A stretch of 28,088 nucleotides of DNA from DAOVGU01 sp030637775 [NCBI: bacterium] (GCA_030637775.1 DAOWFY010000140.1:1-28088), one strand, 5' to 3'; shown: positions 16,134 to 23,650, counted from the stretch's first letter. Notes: generated by a model from the sequence alone, not told the origin. A program made the numbers and translations.

Positions 16134-16889
16134 ATGAAATCCAAGATTAAGCCCGAAGGTGGTCTTAGGACAAAAGCGGAAAGAGAAGTGGGTAAAAAAC
16201 TGGAAAGGATTTTTCTTGATTGCCCCGAGAGCATCGAGGCAAAGTTGGAAAACTTTACAAAATATGTAAAACGGCAAAAAGTCACACGTTTTTTAGCGCT
16301 ATACGAAATTTTTAAAAAAGTTTTACCCATTAAAGGCTCGATCATCGAGTGCGGTGTCTATCGAGGTTTTGGACTTATGGCCTGGGCCCAGATGAGCGCT
16401 GTTTTGGAACCAGCAAATCTAACCAGGCGAATATATGGATTTGATACCTTCGAGGGGTTCTCTTCGGTGACAAAAGAAGACAAAAGCAAACATTGTCAGG
16501 TAAAACCCGGCGGTCTTTCTTCTAATTCATTTAATGAGTTGAACAAGTTAATCAAAGCGTATGATTCAAACAGGTTTTTGGGTCATATAAGCAAGGTTCA
16601 ATTAATAAAGGGGAATGCCACCAAAACCATTCCAGAATTTATTAAAAATAACAAACACCTTGTTGTAAGTCTGTTATTTTTAGATTTTGATTTATTTGAA
16701 CCAACCAGGGTCGCAATTGAAAACTTCTACCCCAGGATGCCAAAAGGCTCAATCATCGCCTTTGATGAATTAGATAACCCTATTTGGCCAGGGGAGTCGA
16801 TGGCTCTTCTTAAAACGATAGGGATAAACAGGTTAAAAATAGAGAGGATTGAATTTGATCCCTATATCGGTTATGCCGTTATCAATTAA
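16134..16889 (+). CDS. TylF/MycF-like O-methyltransferase
   Basis: Probable SAM- and metal-dependent methyltransferase acting on a sugar hydroxyl. The Shine-Dalgarno GGAGGG (16121-16126) lies seven bases before the ATG at 16134. Of the 251 residues, the central part carries GSIIECGVYRGFGLMAWA (SAM loop), YGFDTFEGFSSV, and the metal-binding stretch LDFDLFEPTRVAIENFYPRM followed by GSIIAFDELD, as in TylF/macrocin-O-methyltransferase proteins. The variant ending FDELDNPIWPGESMAL is a recognisable sub-form. The N-terminal ~70 residues are charged and less conserved. Acceptor unknown; context suggests the sugar built by the neighbouring enzymes. Confidence 0.82.
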   Translation: MKSKIKPEGGLRTKAEREVGKKLERIFLDCPESIEAKLENFTKYVKRQKVTRFLALYEIFKKVLPIKGSIIECGVYRGFGLMAWAQMSAVLEPANLTRRIYGFDTFEGFSSVTKEDKSKHCQVKPGGLSSNSFNELNKLIKAYDSNRFLGHISKVQLIKGNATKTIPEFIKNNKHLVVSLLFLDFDLFEPTRVAIENFYPRMPKGSIIAFDELDNPIWPGESMALLKTIGINRLKIERIEFDPYIGYAVIN

Positions 16890-16904
16890 AAGAACTTAAA
16901 TAAT

Positions 16905-18014
16905 ATGACTTATAAAGTTCCTTTTGTGAATTATCCCGCCCACTATCGGAGTATGGAAAGGGAAATAGATACGGTTATAAAGGAGGTTCTGTCTAAGGGA
17001 GACCTGATTCTCCGTTCCGATGTACGGGATTTTGAAGATAATATGGCCAATTTTCTGGAAGTAAAGTATGCAGTGGGTGTTAACAGCTGCACCGATGCGA
17101 TGACACTTTCTTTAGTAGCTGCCGGAATAAAAAGGAATGATGAAGTTATCACCGTCGCCCATACCTTTGTGGCTACAATATCGGCTATTGTCCATTGTGG
17201 TGCTACCCCTGTTCTAATAGATGTTGGAGAAGATTTTAATATGGATATGGAAAAATTAGAGCCGGCCATAACCCCTAAAACAAGGGCGATTATCCCGGTT
17301 CATCTTAATGGTCATCTTTGTGATATGGAAAGGTTAGTCTCTATTGCAAATAAGCATAATTTAATCGTGATCGAGGATTCGGCTCAGGCGTTAGGTGCAA
17401 CATTTAATAAAAAAAAGGGAGGGGCATTTGGCCTGGCTGGCTGTTTTAGTTTCTACCCCGCAAAAATTCTGGGAGCAGCAGGAGATGCCGGACTGGTATC
17501 TACGAACGACAAAAATTTTGCAGAAAAAATTCGCCTTCTTAGAGATCATGGGCGGCGAGGCAAAAATGAGATAGCCTGCTATGGTTTCACCAGTCGTTTA
17601 GACAACCTTCAGGCAGCTATCCTCAATATTAAGTTAAAATATGTGCCAAATTGGATTCAAAGAAGACGGGAAATCGTTGACCTTTACAACGAGGGGCTTT
17701 CTAACGTCCCCGGCATAAAACTACCGCCTCCACCAAATTCCGATACTCGATTCTTCGATGTGTATCAAAATTATGTTTTGAGGGTTTCTAAAAGAGACAC
17801 CCTCGCCTTACATTTAAAGGAGAGGGGAATTGAAACTATAATTTCAAACCCTATACCCCTCCACCATCAGAAGGCTTTGGGGCTTTTGCATTTCAATCTT
17901 CCAAACACTGAGCAATTTGCAAAAAAGGTTATCTCTCTTCCAAATGTGCCCGAGCTAACTGACGAACAGATTGAATATGTAATCCAATCAATTCGTAGTT
18001 TATATACGGAATAA
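16905..18014 (+). CDS. DegT/DnrJ/EryC1/StrS-family aminotransferase
   Basis: PLP-dependent enzyme that aminates a keto nucleotide sugar, normally with glutamate as donor. The 369 residues include NSCTDAMTLSLVAAGI (cofactor phosphate contact), VAHTFVATISAIVHCGATPV, DSAQALGA with the Asp that contacts the pyridine nitrogen, and the Schiff-base lysine in FSFYPAKILGAAGDAG (about residue 187). Later LDNLQAAIL and YQNYVLR are typical. The length is normal. It sits one base before a SAM methyltransferase gene and close to the transketolase pair. The substrate could be a 4-keto or 3-keto sugar; the WbpM/CapD-like dehydratase downstream is a candidate supplier of a 4-keto intermediate. Confidence 0.9.
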   Translation: MTYKVPFVNYPAHYRSMEREIDTVIKEVLSKGDLILRSDVRDFEDNMANFLEVKYAVGVNSCTDAMTLSLVAAGIKRNDEVITVAHTFVATISAIVHCGATPVLIDVGEDFNMDMEKLEPAITPKTRAIIPVHLNGHLCDMERLVSIANKHNLIVIEDSAQALGATFNKKKGGAFGLAGCFSFYPAKILGAAGDAGLVSTNDKNFAEKIRLLRDHGRRGKNEIACYGFTSRLDNLQAAILNIKLKYVPNWIQRRREIVDLYNEGLSNVPGIKLPPPPNSDTRFFDVYQNYVLRVSKRDTLALHLKERGIETIISNPIPLHHQKALGLLHFNLPNTEQFAKKVISLPNVPELTDEQIEYVIQSIRSLYTE

Positions 18015-18015
18015 T

Positions 18016-18795
18016 ATGAGAACCGATTATTCTACAGTAACAGAAATACCGGGAAGCAAGATAACAGGCGAGCAATTAACCAGAATTTATCAACGTTATT
18101 TCTTTGCTGCGCAATTCTGTCAGGGAAAGGATGTATTGGAGGTTGCCTGTGGGGCGGGAATAGGGTTGGGTTATCTGGCAAAATTTGCAAAAAGGGTGGT
18201 TGCTGGGGATATTGATAAAAACATTTTAAGATATGCCCAGGAGCATTATCAAGGAAGAGACAATATTGAACTTCAATTGCTTGATGCTCATCAGTTACCT
18301 TTTGAAAATGGTAGCTTTGACGTGGTACTCTTGTATGAGGCAATCTACTATCTTGCTCAACCCAAAAAATTTGTTGAGGAAGCCCATCGGGTGCTAAGAG
18401 AAGACGGAACACTTATCACCTGTACAGTAAACAAGGATTGGTCCGATTTTAACACTTCTCCATTCAGCACTAAATATTTTTCTGCTTCCGAGCTCTTTTT
18501 GTTGCTTAATCGGAGGTTTTCCAAGGTAGAGATTTATGGAGCATTCCCTACCTCTGCCAATTCAATAAAGGACAAGATAATATCTTCAATCAAGAGAACT
18601 GCCGTCACCCTTCACCTGATGCCAAAAACGATGAAAGGTAAAGAGTTTCTTAAAAGAATCTTCTTTGGTCAACTATTGAGACTGCCCGCAGAAATAAAGG
18701 AGAAAATGACCGAATATTCTTTTCCTCTTCCCATTTCACCTACCTCCCCTAATCCTTGCTATAAGATCTTGTTTGCTGTAGCTCGGCCCCACTGA
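18016..18795 (+). CDS. Class I SAM-dependent methyltransferase
   Basis: Cytosolic methyltransferase of the Methyltransf_11 type. The 259 residues contain the SAM-binding loop VLEVACGAGIGLGYLAKF, the acidic strand end VAGDIDK, DAHQLPFENGSFDVVLLYEA and HRVLREDGTLI. The C-terminal ~100 residues are less conserved and probably recognise the acceptor. It follows the aminotransferase stop by one base, so the two are in one transcript. With two methyltransferases in the same stretch the polysaccharide probably carries methyl groups, but an N-methyl or C-methyl sugar cannot be excluded. Confidence 0.82.
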   Translation: MRTDYSTVTEIPGSKITGEQLTRIYQRYFFAAQFCQGKDVLEVACGAGIGLGYLAKFAKRVVAGDIDKNILRYAQEHYQGRDNIELQLLDAHQLPFENGSFDVVLLYEAIYYLAQPKKFVEEAHRVLREDGTLITCTVNKDWSDFNTSPFSTKYFSASELFLLLNRRFSKVEIYGAFPTSANSIKDKIISSIKRTAVTLHLMPKTMKGKEFLKRIFFGQLLRLPAEIKEKMTEYSFPLPISPTSPNPCYKILFAVARPH

Positions 18796-18830
18796 GAATC
18801 TTCTTTACTTTTGACCATAAAACTGGTAAA

Positions 18831-20642
18831 ATGATGATGATGAAAAAGGGAATTTTTTTTCTATTAATCGCCGATATCATCCTTATTTATTCGGCAACAA
18901 TCTTAGCCTTCTGTATCCGCTTTCCTGACTTTCTGACCACACCTAACTTTCAGGCATACCAACCGATTGCTGTCTTTCTTGTAGTCATTAAACTTATTGT
19001 TTATTTGCTCTTTGGTCTCTACGGTGGAATCTGGAGGTACGCCAGCATTAATGAAGCCTTCTCTATATTTAAGGCAGTAACTGTAGCCTCCTTAGCAACG
19101 ATCGGTTTTGTCTTCTTTGTCCGGGTTCTTTCCTTTCCCCGTTCAGTCCTTCTGCTTGATTGGTTTTTCAATCTCCTTTTTATCGGTGGGGTAAGGTTTG
19201 CTCTCCGGTTGCGTAAAGAATTTCGAAAGCGTCAAGTGGCTCCCAACAAGCGGTTACTCATTATGGGAGCCGGCGATGCCGGGGAGATGGTCTTGCGTGA
19301 GATTCAGAAACACCCCGAGTTAGGTTATAAGGTTGTAGGCTTTATCGATGATGACTTAAAAAAGGTGGGAAGAAGAATCCATAATTTAGGGGTTTTAGGA
19401 ACAAGAAGGGAAATTGCCAGAATCGTTTCCCAGAAGAATGTTAATGAAATTGTTATCGCCATCCCTTCTGCCTCGGGGAAGACGATTAGAGAAATTGTCA
19501 GTTATTGCGAAAGGACAAGGGCAAAGTTAAAGATTCTACCCGGAATGTATAAGGTCATTAAGGGAGATGTGACTATCTCCCAGATCAGGGAGGTAAAACC
19601 AGAGGATCTTTTGGGCAGAGAGACGATTGAGATAAACTTAGAGGAGATCTCTCAATATTTAAGGGATAAATCTGTACTTGTCACCGGAGCAGCCGGCTCC
19701 ATCGGTTGCGAACTTTCCCGTCAAGTTATGAAATTTAACCCTAAGAAACTTCTCCTTTTGGATAATAATGAAAACGAGACCTATTTCCTGCAGATGGAGT
19801 TAAAGAAAAAGGAACATTCATTCCCGATCATTTTTCTTGTCAATGATATCAAAGAGAAGCAAGTCTTAGAGGCGATCTGGAAAGAGCACCAGCCAGAGGT
19901 AGTTTTCCACGCCGCCGCACACAAGCATGTTCCCTTGATGGAGGAAAATGTTGTTGGGGCAGTGAGAAATAACGTCCTGGGAACAAAAAATTTAATGGAG
20001 GCAGCAAAAAAAACGGAGAGGTTCATTCTTATCTCCACCGATAAGGCGGTGAATCCAAAAAGTATTATGGGGGCAACCAAAAGAATTACTGAATTAATGA
20101 TGCAACTCTCTACAAATGAAACAAAATTCTGTGCGGTGAGATTCGGCAATGTCCTGGGAAGTAAAGGAAGTGTAATTCCCCTCTTTAAAAAACAGATTGC
20201 CGAAGGTGGTCCGGTAACCGTAACCCATCCGGAAATAAAGCGCTACTTTATGAGTGCCCGGGAGGCGGTCAGCCTCATCATTCAGGCCGGAGCAATGAGT
20301 AAAGGTGGGGAGGTCTTTATTCTCGATATGGGAGAGCCGATAAAGATTATTGATTTAGCAAAAGACCTCATCACCCTCTCTGGTCTTCAACCGGAGACCG
20401 ATATTCCTGTTAAGATTATTGGTCTTCGTCCGGGAGAGAAGCTCAACGAGGAACTACTGACCGCCGAGGAGGGTATAAAAGCTACCAAGCATAAGAAGAT
20501 CTTTGTTGCCAGACCGGATACTGTTAATCCAGAAGAGTTACTAAAAGACCTCGATGATTTAGAAAGACTTACTCTCTCCGGAGAAAGAGATTCGATCGTC
20601 AAAAGGCTTCAGAAGATGAGGGTATTGCGAGGAGATGAATGA
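18831..20642 (+). CDS. Membrane-bound UDP-HexNAc 4,6-dehydratase (WbpM/CapD-like)
   Basis: Removes water from a UDP-HexNAc to give the 4-keto-6-deoxy form, the entry to several bacterial amino sugars. The 603 residues have four hydrophobic segments in the first ~115, a CoA-binding-like domain (LLIMGAGDAGEMVLREI), and a C-terminal SDR domain from about residue 282 with VTGAAGSIGCELSRQV, HAAAHKHVPLME, STDKAVNPKSIMGATKR and ITHP-like TVTHPEIKRYFMS. The catalytic position reads MGATK, the MxxxK form normal for large WbpM-type enzymes in place of YxxxK. The start is ATG repeated four times (18831-18842) with no Shine-Dalgarno. It overlaps the next gene by ATGA. Confidence 0.92.
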   Translation: MMMMKKGIFFLLIADIILIYSATILAFCIRFPDFLTTPNFQAYQPIAVFLVVIKLIVYLLFGLYGGIWRYASINEAFSIFKAVTVASLATIGFVFFVRVLSFPRSVLLLDWFFNLLFIGGVRFALRLRKEFRKRQVAPNKRLLIMGAGDAGEMVLREIQKHPELGYKVVGFIDDDLKKVGRRIHNLGVLGTRREIARIVSQKNVNEIVIAIPSASGKTIREIVSYCERTRAKLKILPGMYKVIKGDVTISQIREVKPEDLLGRETIEINLEEISQYLRDKSVLVTGAAGSIGCELSRQVMKFNPKKLLLLDNNENETYFLQMELKKKEHSFPIIFLVNDIKEKQVLEAIWKEHQPEVVFHAAAHKHVPLMEENVVGAVRNNVLGTKNLMEAAKKTERFILISTDKAVNPKSIMGATKRITELMMQLSTNETKFCAVRFGNVLGSKGSVIPLFKKQIAEGGPVTVTHPEIKRYFMSAREAVSLIIQAGAMSKGGEVFILDMGEPIKIIDLAKDLITLSGLQPETDIPVKIIGLRPGEKLNEELLTAEEGIKATKHKKIFVARPDTVNPEELLKDLDDLERLTLSGERDSIVKRLQKMRVLRGDE

Positions 20643-21844
20643 ATGCCCGAGAAAAATTGGTGAACCACTTAGAAAATATTGTAGAAATCTTTTTTCTCCT
20701 CTCGGTCTTCTGCATCCCTGCCGGTCCCGTCCTAAAGTATATCTTCCAGGGCGTTCTTCTTTTTACCTGGATTGTTAAACTTATCGTAAAAAGAGGAATA
20801 GAATTTAACCCTACCTCTCTGGATTACCCCATCCTTCTTTTCGTTATTCTTGGTTTTGCCTCTGTCGTCATAAATTATACGACATTTTATCAAGCCGGGA
20901 AGGGCTTTTCCAATCTCTTGGAATGGTTCTTTGCCTTTTACATTATCGTCCATCTTATCAGAAGAAAGGAACAGCTTAAAAGATTTACCAAGGTCTGGCT
21001 TTTCTCCGCCCTTACCGTTACCTTATATGGTATTTATCAAATTATAAGAGAACCAGGAGGTGCTGTAATCAGCTCCTTTTTCACTCTTAACTCCTATCTG
21101 GCTCAATACCTTGTCCTTATTATGCCGGTAATCCTTGCGCTCCTTCTCTTTAAAAAAACAAAAAAGGAGGGCTCCCGTCCGGTGGACGGGATGGGGAGAA
21201 TCTTTTTGGGAATAATCCTTCTTTTAACCTGGTTTCTCCTTGGCTTAACTATGGAAAGAGGTCCCTGGTTAGGAATCATAGTTGGACTTCTGATGATGGG
21301 GATAGTTCTTCGGGATAAGCGCATCCTTATCGGAATCCCCCTTCTCCTTATGTTGAGCTTCTTTATCTCTCCTCCATCCATCAGAATAAGAGCCATCTCT
21401 ATCTTCCAGCCACGCTGGAGTTTAGAAAGGCTTTACTGCTGGAGGTCTTGTCTCTCAATGACTAAAGACCATCCCTTCTTTGGGGTGGGATTGGGCAACT
21501 TCCGTTATGTTTACCCAAAATATATGCTCGGCGCAGCAAAGGTGAAGTTCCTGCATGCCCATAATATCTTCTTCCAGATTGCTACCGAAATGGGAATCCC
21601 GGGACTGCTTGTTTTCCTCTGGCTATTGTTTAATTTCTTTAAAGCCACCCTTTCTCACATTCAGAAAGACAAATACTTAAGAGCCCTGAATGTAGGTTTT
21701 TCCGCGGGAATCATTGCGATATTGGTCACCAGCCTTTTCCATGATATCTTTCATAGCCGGCAGATTGCCACTTTAACCTGGTATATTATCGGAATGGCGA
21801 TAGCCTCTCATAAGCTGAAAGATCAAGAGACCCCCGGCGATTAA
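20639..21844 (+). CDS. O-antigen ligase/polymerase (WaaL/Wzy family), second copy, with an in-frame palindromic element
   Basis: Periplasmic-side membrane enzyme that either ligates or polymerises the glycan. The 401 residues have about ten to twelve hydrophobic segments and the Wzy_C pattern: SMTKDHPFFGVGLGNFRYV followed by HAHNIFFQIATEMGIPG near residues 280-330. The start shares ATGA with the dehydratase stop. In a short cytoplasmic loop the sequence KEGSRPVDGMGR (176-187) is encoded by palindromic element P1, also found in gyrA in the same frame. Its last 72 bases overlap the end of lgt on the other strand. As a second member of the family in the window it may be the ligase, with the copy at 10111 the polymerase, but this is a guess. 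Confidence 0.83.
   Translation: MNAREKLVNHLENIVEIFFLLSVFCIPAGPVLKYIFQGVLLFTWIVKLIVKRGIEFNPTSLDYPILLFVILGFASVVINYTTFYQAGKGFSNLLEWFFAFYIIVHLIRRKEQLKRFTKVWLFSALTVTLYGIYQIIREPGGAVISSFFTLNSYLAQYLVLIMPVILALLLFKKTKKEGSRPVDGMGRIFLGIILLLTWFLLGLTMERGPWLGIIVGLLMMGIVLRDKRILIGIPLLLMLSFFISPPSIRIRAISIFQPRWSLERLYCWRSCLSMTKDHPFFGVGLGNFRYVYPKYMLGAAKVKFLHAHNIFFQIATEMGIPGLLVFLWLLFNFFKATLSHIQKDKYLRALNVGFSAGIIAILVTSLFHDIFHSRQIATLTWYIIGMAIASHKLKDQETPGD
21164..21198 (+). repeat. Palindromic element P1 in the second O-antigen ligase gene
   Basis: AAGGAGGGCTCCCGT, a variable triplet, GTG, then ACGGGATGG follow one another as in gyrA (26529-26561, minus strand). The core palindrome CCCGTCC-GGT-GGACGGG spans 21174-21190. 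It is read in frame as EGSRPVDGM. Confidence 0.65.
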
Positions 21845-22552
21845 AAAGATGAAAAAGGAGATGACCTGGGTAGGATAAAGGGAAAAGAAAACCGGATTTA
21901 AGTTACCTCTGAGAAAATCTATACTATATCGAGATATGGAATAGAGGAGGAAATAGAAAATTACAATATTTCCATCTTTTGCCCAAGGAGAAAGACTCTT
22001 TTTCTGTTTGCAAAGAAAGAGCAAAATTAAAAAAATTGAAAAATTACTCAAGCTATAGTACAGTTGTGTTGGATGTCGGGATATACCGTCGAAGGGAAAC
22101 CTTGCCCCCCAGAAAAAATCCGTTTCTTTGCCATAGCAGCAGCCGTTAAGGAAGCAGCCAATCCTTCCTATTGCTTGCGCCAAAGGGAGGTAGAGCCCAA
22201 AGTAATCCAATACCCTTAGGGTTGGCAGGCCTGTTCTGCGCAGAAAGAATATTGCCGCGAATAGACCAAAGATGAGGCCTCCTTGAGCCGCCATTCCTCC
22301 GTGGCGGATGGCAATGACTTCGGCAGGATGATGAAGATAGTAGGAGAAATGAACAAGGATATGCAGTAACCTTGCCCCAAAAAGCCCGATGATAACAACC
22401 AGAAAGACAATATTTAAGAGAGCTTCTTCATTCAGTCCTTCCTTTCTTCCGCGGCGTAGCACCAGGAAGCTAACCCAGAGGACTGAAAAAGCAATGACCA
22501 CACCATAGGAATAGATAGCAAAATTACCAATCTTAAAGAGGACGGGATGCAT
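21773..22552 (-). CDS. lgt: Prolipoprotein diacylglyceryl transferase
   Basis: Transfers diacylglycerol from phosphatidylglycerol to the lipobox cysteine, the first step of lipoprotein maturation, in the inner membrane. The 259 residues contain seven or so hydrophobic segments, HGGMAAQGGLIFG, the signature GRIGCFLNGCCYG (the C-rich form of GRxGNFxNGE-x-x-G) and HPTQLYYSL, all in the expected order. Length is typical. The second-step enzyme lspA is just upstream in the same direction. No Shine-Dalgarno is seen: repeat R1 copy B ends directly against the ATG. The 3' end overlaps the + strand O-antigen ligase gene by 72 bases, with no terminator between them. Confidence 0.95.
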   Translation of the reverse strand: MHPVLFKIGNFAIYSYGVVIAFSVLWVSFLVLRRGRKEGLNEEALLNIVFLVVIIGLFGARLLHILVHFSYYLHHPAEVIAIRHGGMAAQGGLIFGLFAAIFFLRRTGLPTLRVLDYFGLYLPLAQAIGRIGCFLNGCCYGKETDFFWGARFPFDGISRHPTQLYYSLSNFSIFLILLFLCKQKKSLSPWAKDGNIVIFYFLLYSISRYSIDFLRGNLNPVFFSLYPTQVISFFIFLIAGGLLIFQLMRGYRHSDNIPG

Positions 22553-22708
22553 TTGCTGTGAGAATTATCTGAAAGTTAATCTATCCGCATATTTGCTACA
22601 AGATTAATTTGAAAGTTAACTTTCGCATATTGCTACTGAAGTAGCCTGATAGTACAGTCTCGCAATTCCCTACTGAAGACAACTTGATTAGGAAGTAGCG
22701 GAATTTTT
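22553..22708 (+). repeat. Repeat R1, copy B, with an internal duplication
   Basis: Same ordered blocks as copy A. It carries an extra unit: GAAAGTTAATCTATCCGCAT and following (22571-22599) is partly repeated as GAAAGTTAACTTTCGCAT and following (22611-22636). The perfect small hairpin GCTACT-GA-AGTAGC (22632-22645) and the larger hairpin AATTCCCTACT (22664-22674) with AGTAGCGGAATT (22694-22705) are present. It fills the whole lgt-lspA gap and runs into the lspA 3' end. Confidence 0.8.
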
Positions 22709-23155
22709 TATCTCATGAATTAACAGAATTATAATTCCAATTGTGATGCCACTATCGGCTAAATTAAAGATCGGCCAAACCCTGAAATCAAGGAAATCAA
22801 TCACCGCCCCAAATCTTACCCGGTCGATAAGGTTTCCCAAAATTCCTCCTGTGATAAGTCCGGTTGCTATCCTTTGAGCTCGATTCCTTCTTGCTCTTCG
22901 CAAGAAAAATATAAGCATACCTATTGCTAAGAGAGATAGGACCAGATAAAATAAAAGGGGGATTTTCCCTTTGAAGAGGCCAAAGGAGATCCCAGGATTT
23001 TTAATGTAGGTAAGATACAAAAGATGAGGGATAAGCACAACCGATTGACCCTGGTATAGAGAAAGTCTGACCAAATATTTTGTCAGCTGGTCAAAAAAAA
23101 GGACAATAATCCCAACCCAAATGGACATATGGACATGGGGGTCAGGTCTCAACAT
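22688..23155 (-). CDS. lspA: Lipoprotein signal peptidase (signal peptidase II)
   Basis: Cuts the signal peptide from diacylglyceryl-modified prolipoproteins in the inner membrane. Motifs in order: FFDQLTKYL, YIKNPGISFGLF (NxGxxFG type), GNLIDRV, and the catalytic aspartates in GAVIDFLDF and FNLADSGI. Four hydrophobic segments; 155 residues. The start is uncertain: the ATG at 23155 lies in the arm of an inverted repeat and adds MLRPDPHVH, while the ATG at 23128 (MSIWVGIIVLFFDQ) leaves a slightly short first helix; neither has a Shine-Dalgarno. The last five codons (NSATS) come from repeat R1 copy B. Thus both ends of this gene are touched by repeat DNA. Confidence 0.93.
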   Translation of the reverse strand: MLRPDPHVHMSIWVGIIVLFFDQLTKYLVRLSLYQGQSVVLIPHLLYLTYIKNPGISFGLFKGKIPLLFYLVLSLLAIGMLIFFLRRARRNRAQRIATGLITGGILGNLIDRVRFGAVIDFLDFRVWPIFNLADSGITIGIIILLIHEIKNSATS

Positions 23156-23283
23156 TTGACAAACTTACGACACCATACTTTCTGCTTACTTTAGTAGTAA
23201 TATGCGGATAGCCCCTGATTAAATCAGGGGTACTCACAGCAAATGTTTATTTGGTAAATTGTCAAATGTTGAGACCTGACCCC
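23138..23283. mobile_element. Non-autonomous element bounded by a 23-bp perfect inverted repeat
   Basis: The left arm (23138-23160, beginning GGGGTCAGGTCTC and ending ACATTTGAC) is the exact reverse complement of the right arm (23261-23283). The 100 bases between hold R1 copy C and no gene. From memory, ends of this kind accompany REP-associated tyrosine transposases in many bacteria; no transposase is present here, so a REPIN/MITE-like element is the best description. Confidence 0.65.
23162..23243 (-). repeat. Repeat R1, copy C, with an internal palindrome
   Basis: Read on the minus strand it has TTTGCTGTGAG, CTATCCGCATATT, CTACTAAAGTA, then a diverged stretch matching TAGTATAATGTCGCAA of copy A. 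The spacer between the first two blocks is replaced by the palindrome CCCCTGATT-A-AATCAGGGG (23212-23230). The 3' hairpin part is missing. It lies wholly inside the 23-bp inverted repeat element. Confidence 0.65.
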
Positions 23284-23639
23284 TCATCTTTCTTCTGGCA
23301 GGCAATGCAAAGTCTGGCATAAGGAAGAGCGCGCAGCCTCTTTTTGCCAATCTTTTTACGGCATTCCTCGCAAATCCCAAATAATTTTTTTTCAAGTTTT
23401 GCCAGAGCATTATTAATTTCTACGATCAGTTTACCTTCGGAAGAGGCAAGATCCAGGTCCAAATTTTTCTCAAAGTTATCACTGGCCAACTCAGCCAAGT
23501 GTGTTGGAATACCTGGATTCTCGCCTTCTACCTGTCTCAACTCCAAACTACCCTTCTGGAGAGCTCCAATCGCCTCTAAAATTCTAATCTTTTCCTTGAT
23601 CAGCAATTTTTTGTATTTCTCCCTTTCCTTTTTATTCAT
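23262..23639 (-). CDS. DksA/TraR-family zinc-finger protein
   Basis: Small regulator of the type that binds the secondary channel of RNA polymerase. I prefer the ATG at 23639 (MNKKEREKYKKLL, 125 residues) because a purine-rich ribosome binding site (GGGGAAGG) precedes it; an ATG at 23654 overlapping the archease stop adds MRGRK. A long charged helical region is followed by the four-cysteine finger CEEC...CIAC in LFGICEECRKKIGKKRLRAL. The acidic tip residues of true DksA are not clear, so I do not assign the symbol. The C-terminal GSGLNI and the stop codon are encoded by the right arm of the inverted-repeat element. Downstream genes lspA and lgt are in the same direction, a common order. Confidence 0.87.
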   Translation of the reverse strand: MNKKEREKYKKLLIKEKIRILEAIGALQKGSLELRQVEGENPGIPTHLAELASDNFEKNLDLDLASSEGKLIVEINNALAKLEKKLFGICEECRKKIGKKRLRALPYARLCIACQKKDEGSGLNI

Positions 23640-23650
23640 TTTCCTTCCCC

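Noticed and set aside
18032-18412. 126-codon open frame on the minus strand
   Set aside because: Lies wholly opposite a SAM methyltransferase with clear motifs and has no family features.
22571-22636. Possible CRISPR-like direct repeats
   Set aside because: Only two imperfect units within R1 copy B, no regular spacers and no cas genes.
23212-23230. CCCCTGATT palindrome as terminator of the DksA-like gene
   Set aside because: No T-run follows on either strand, and it sits within repeat R1 copy C, which explains it better.
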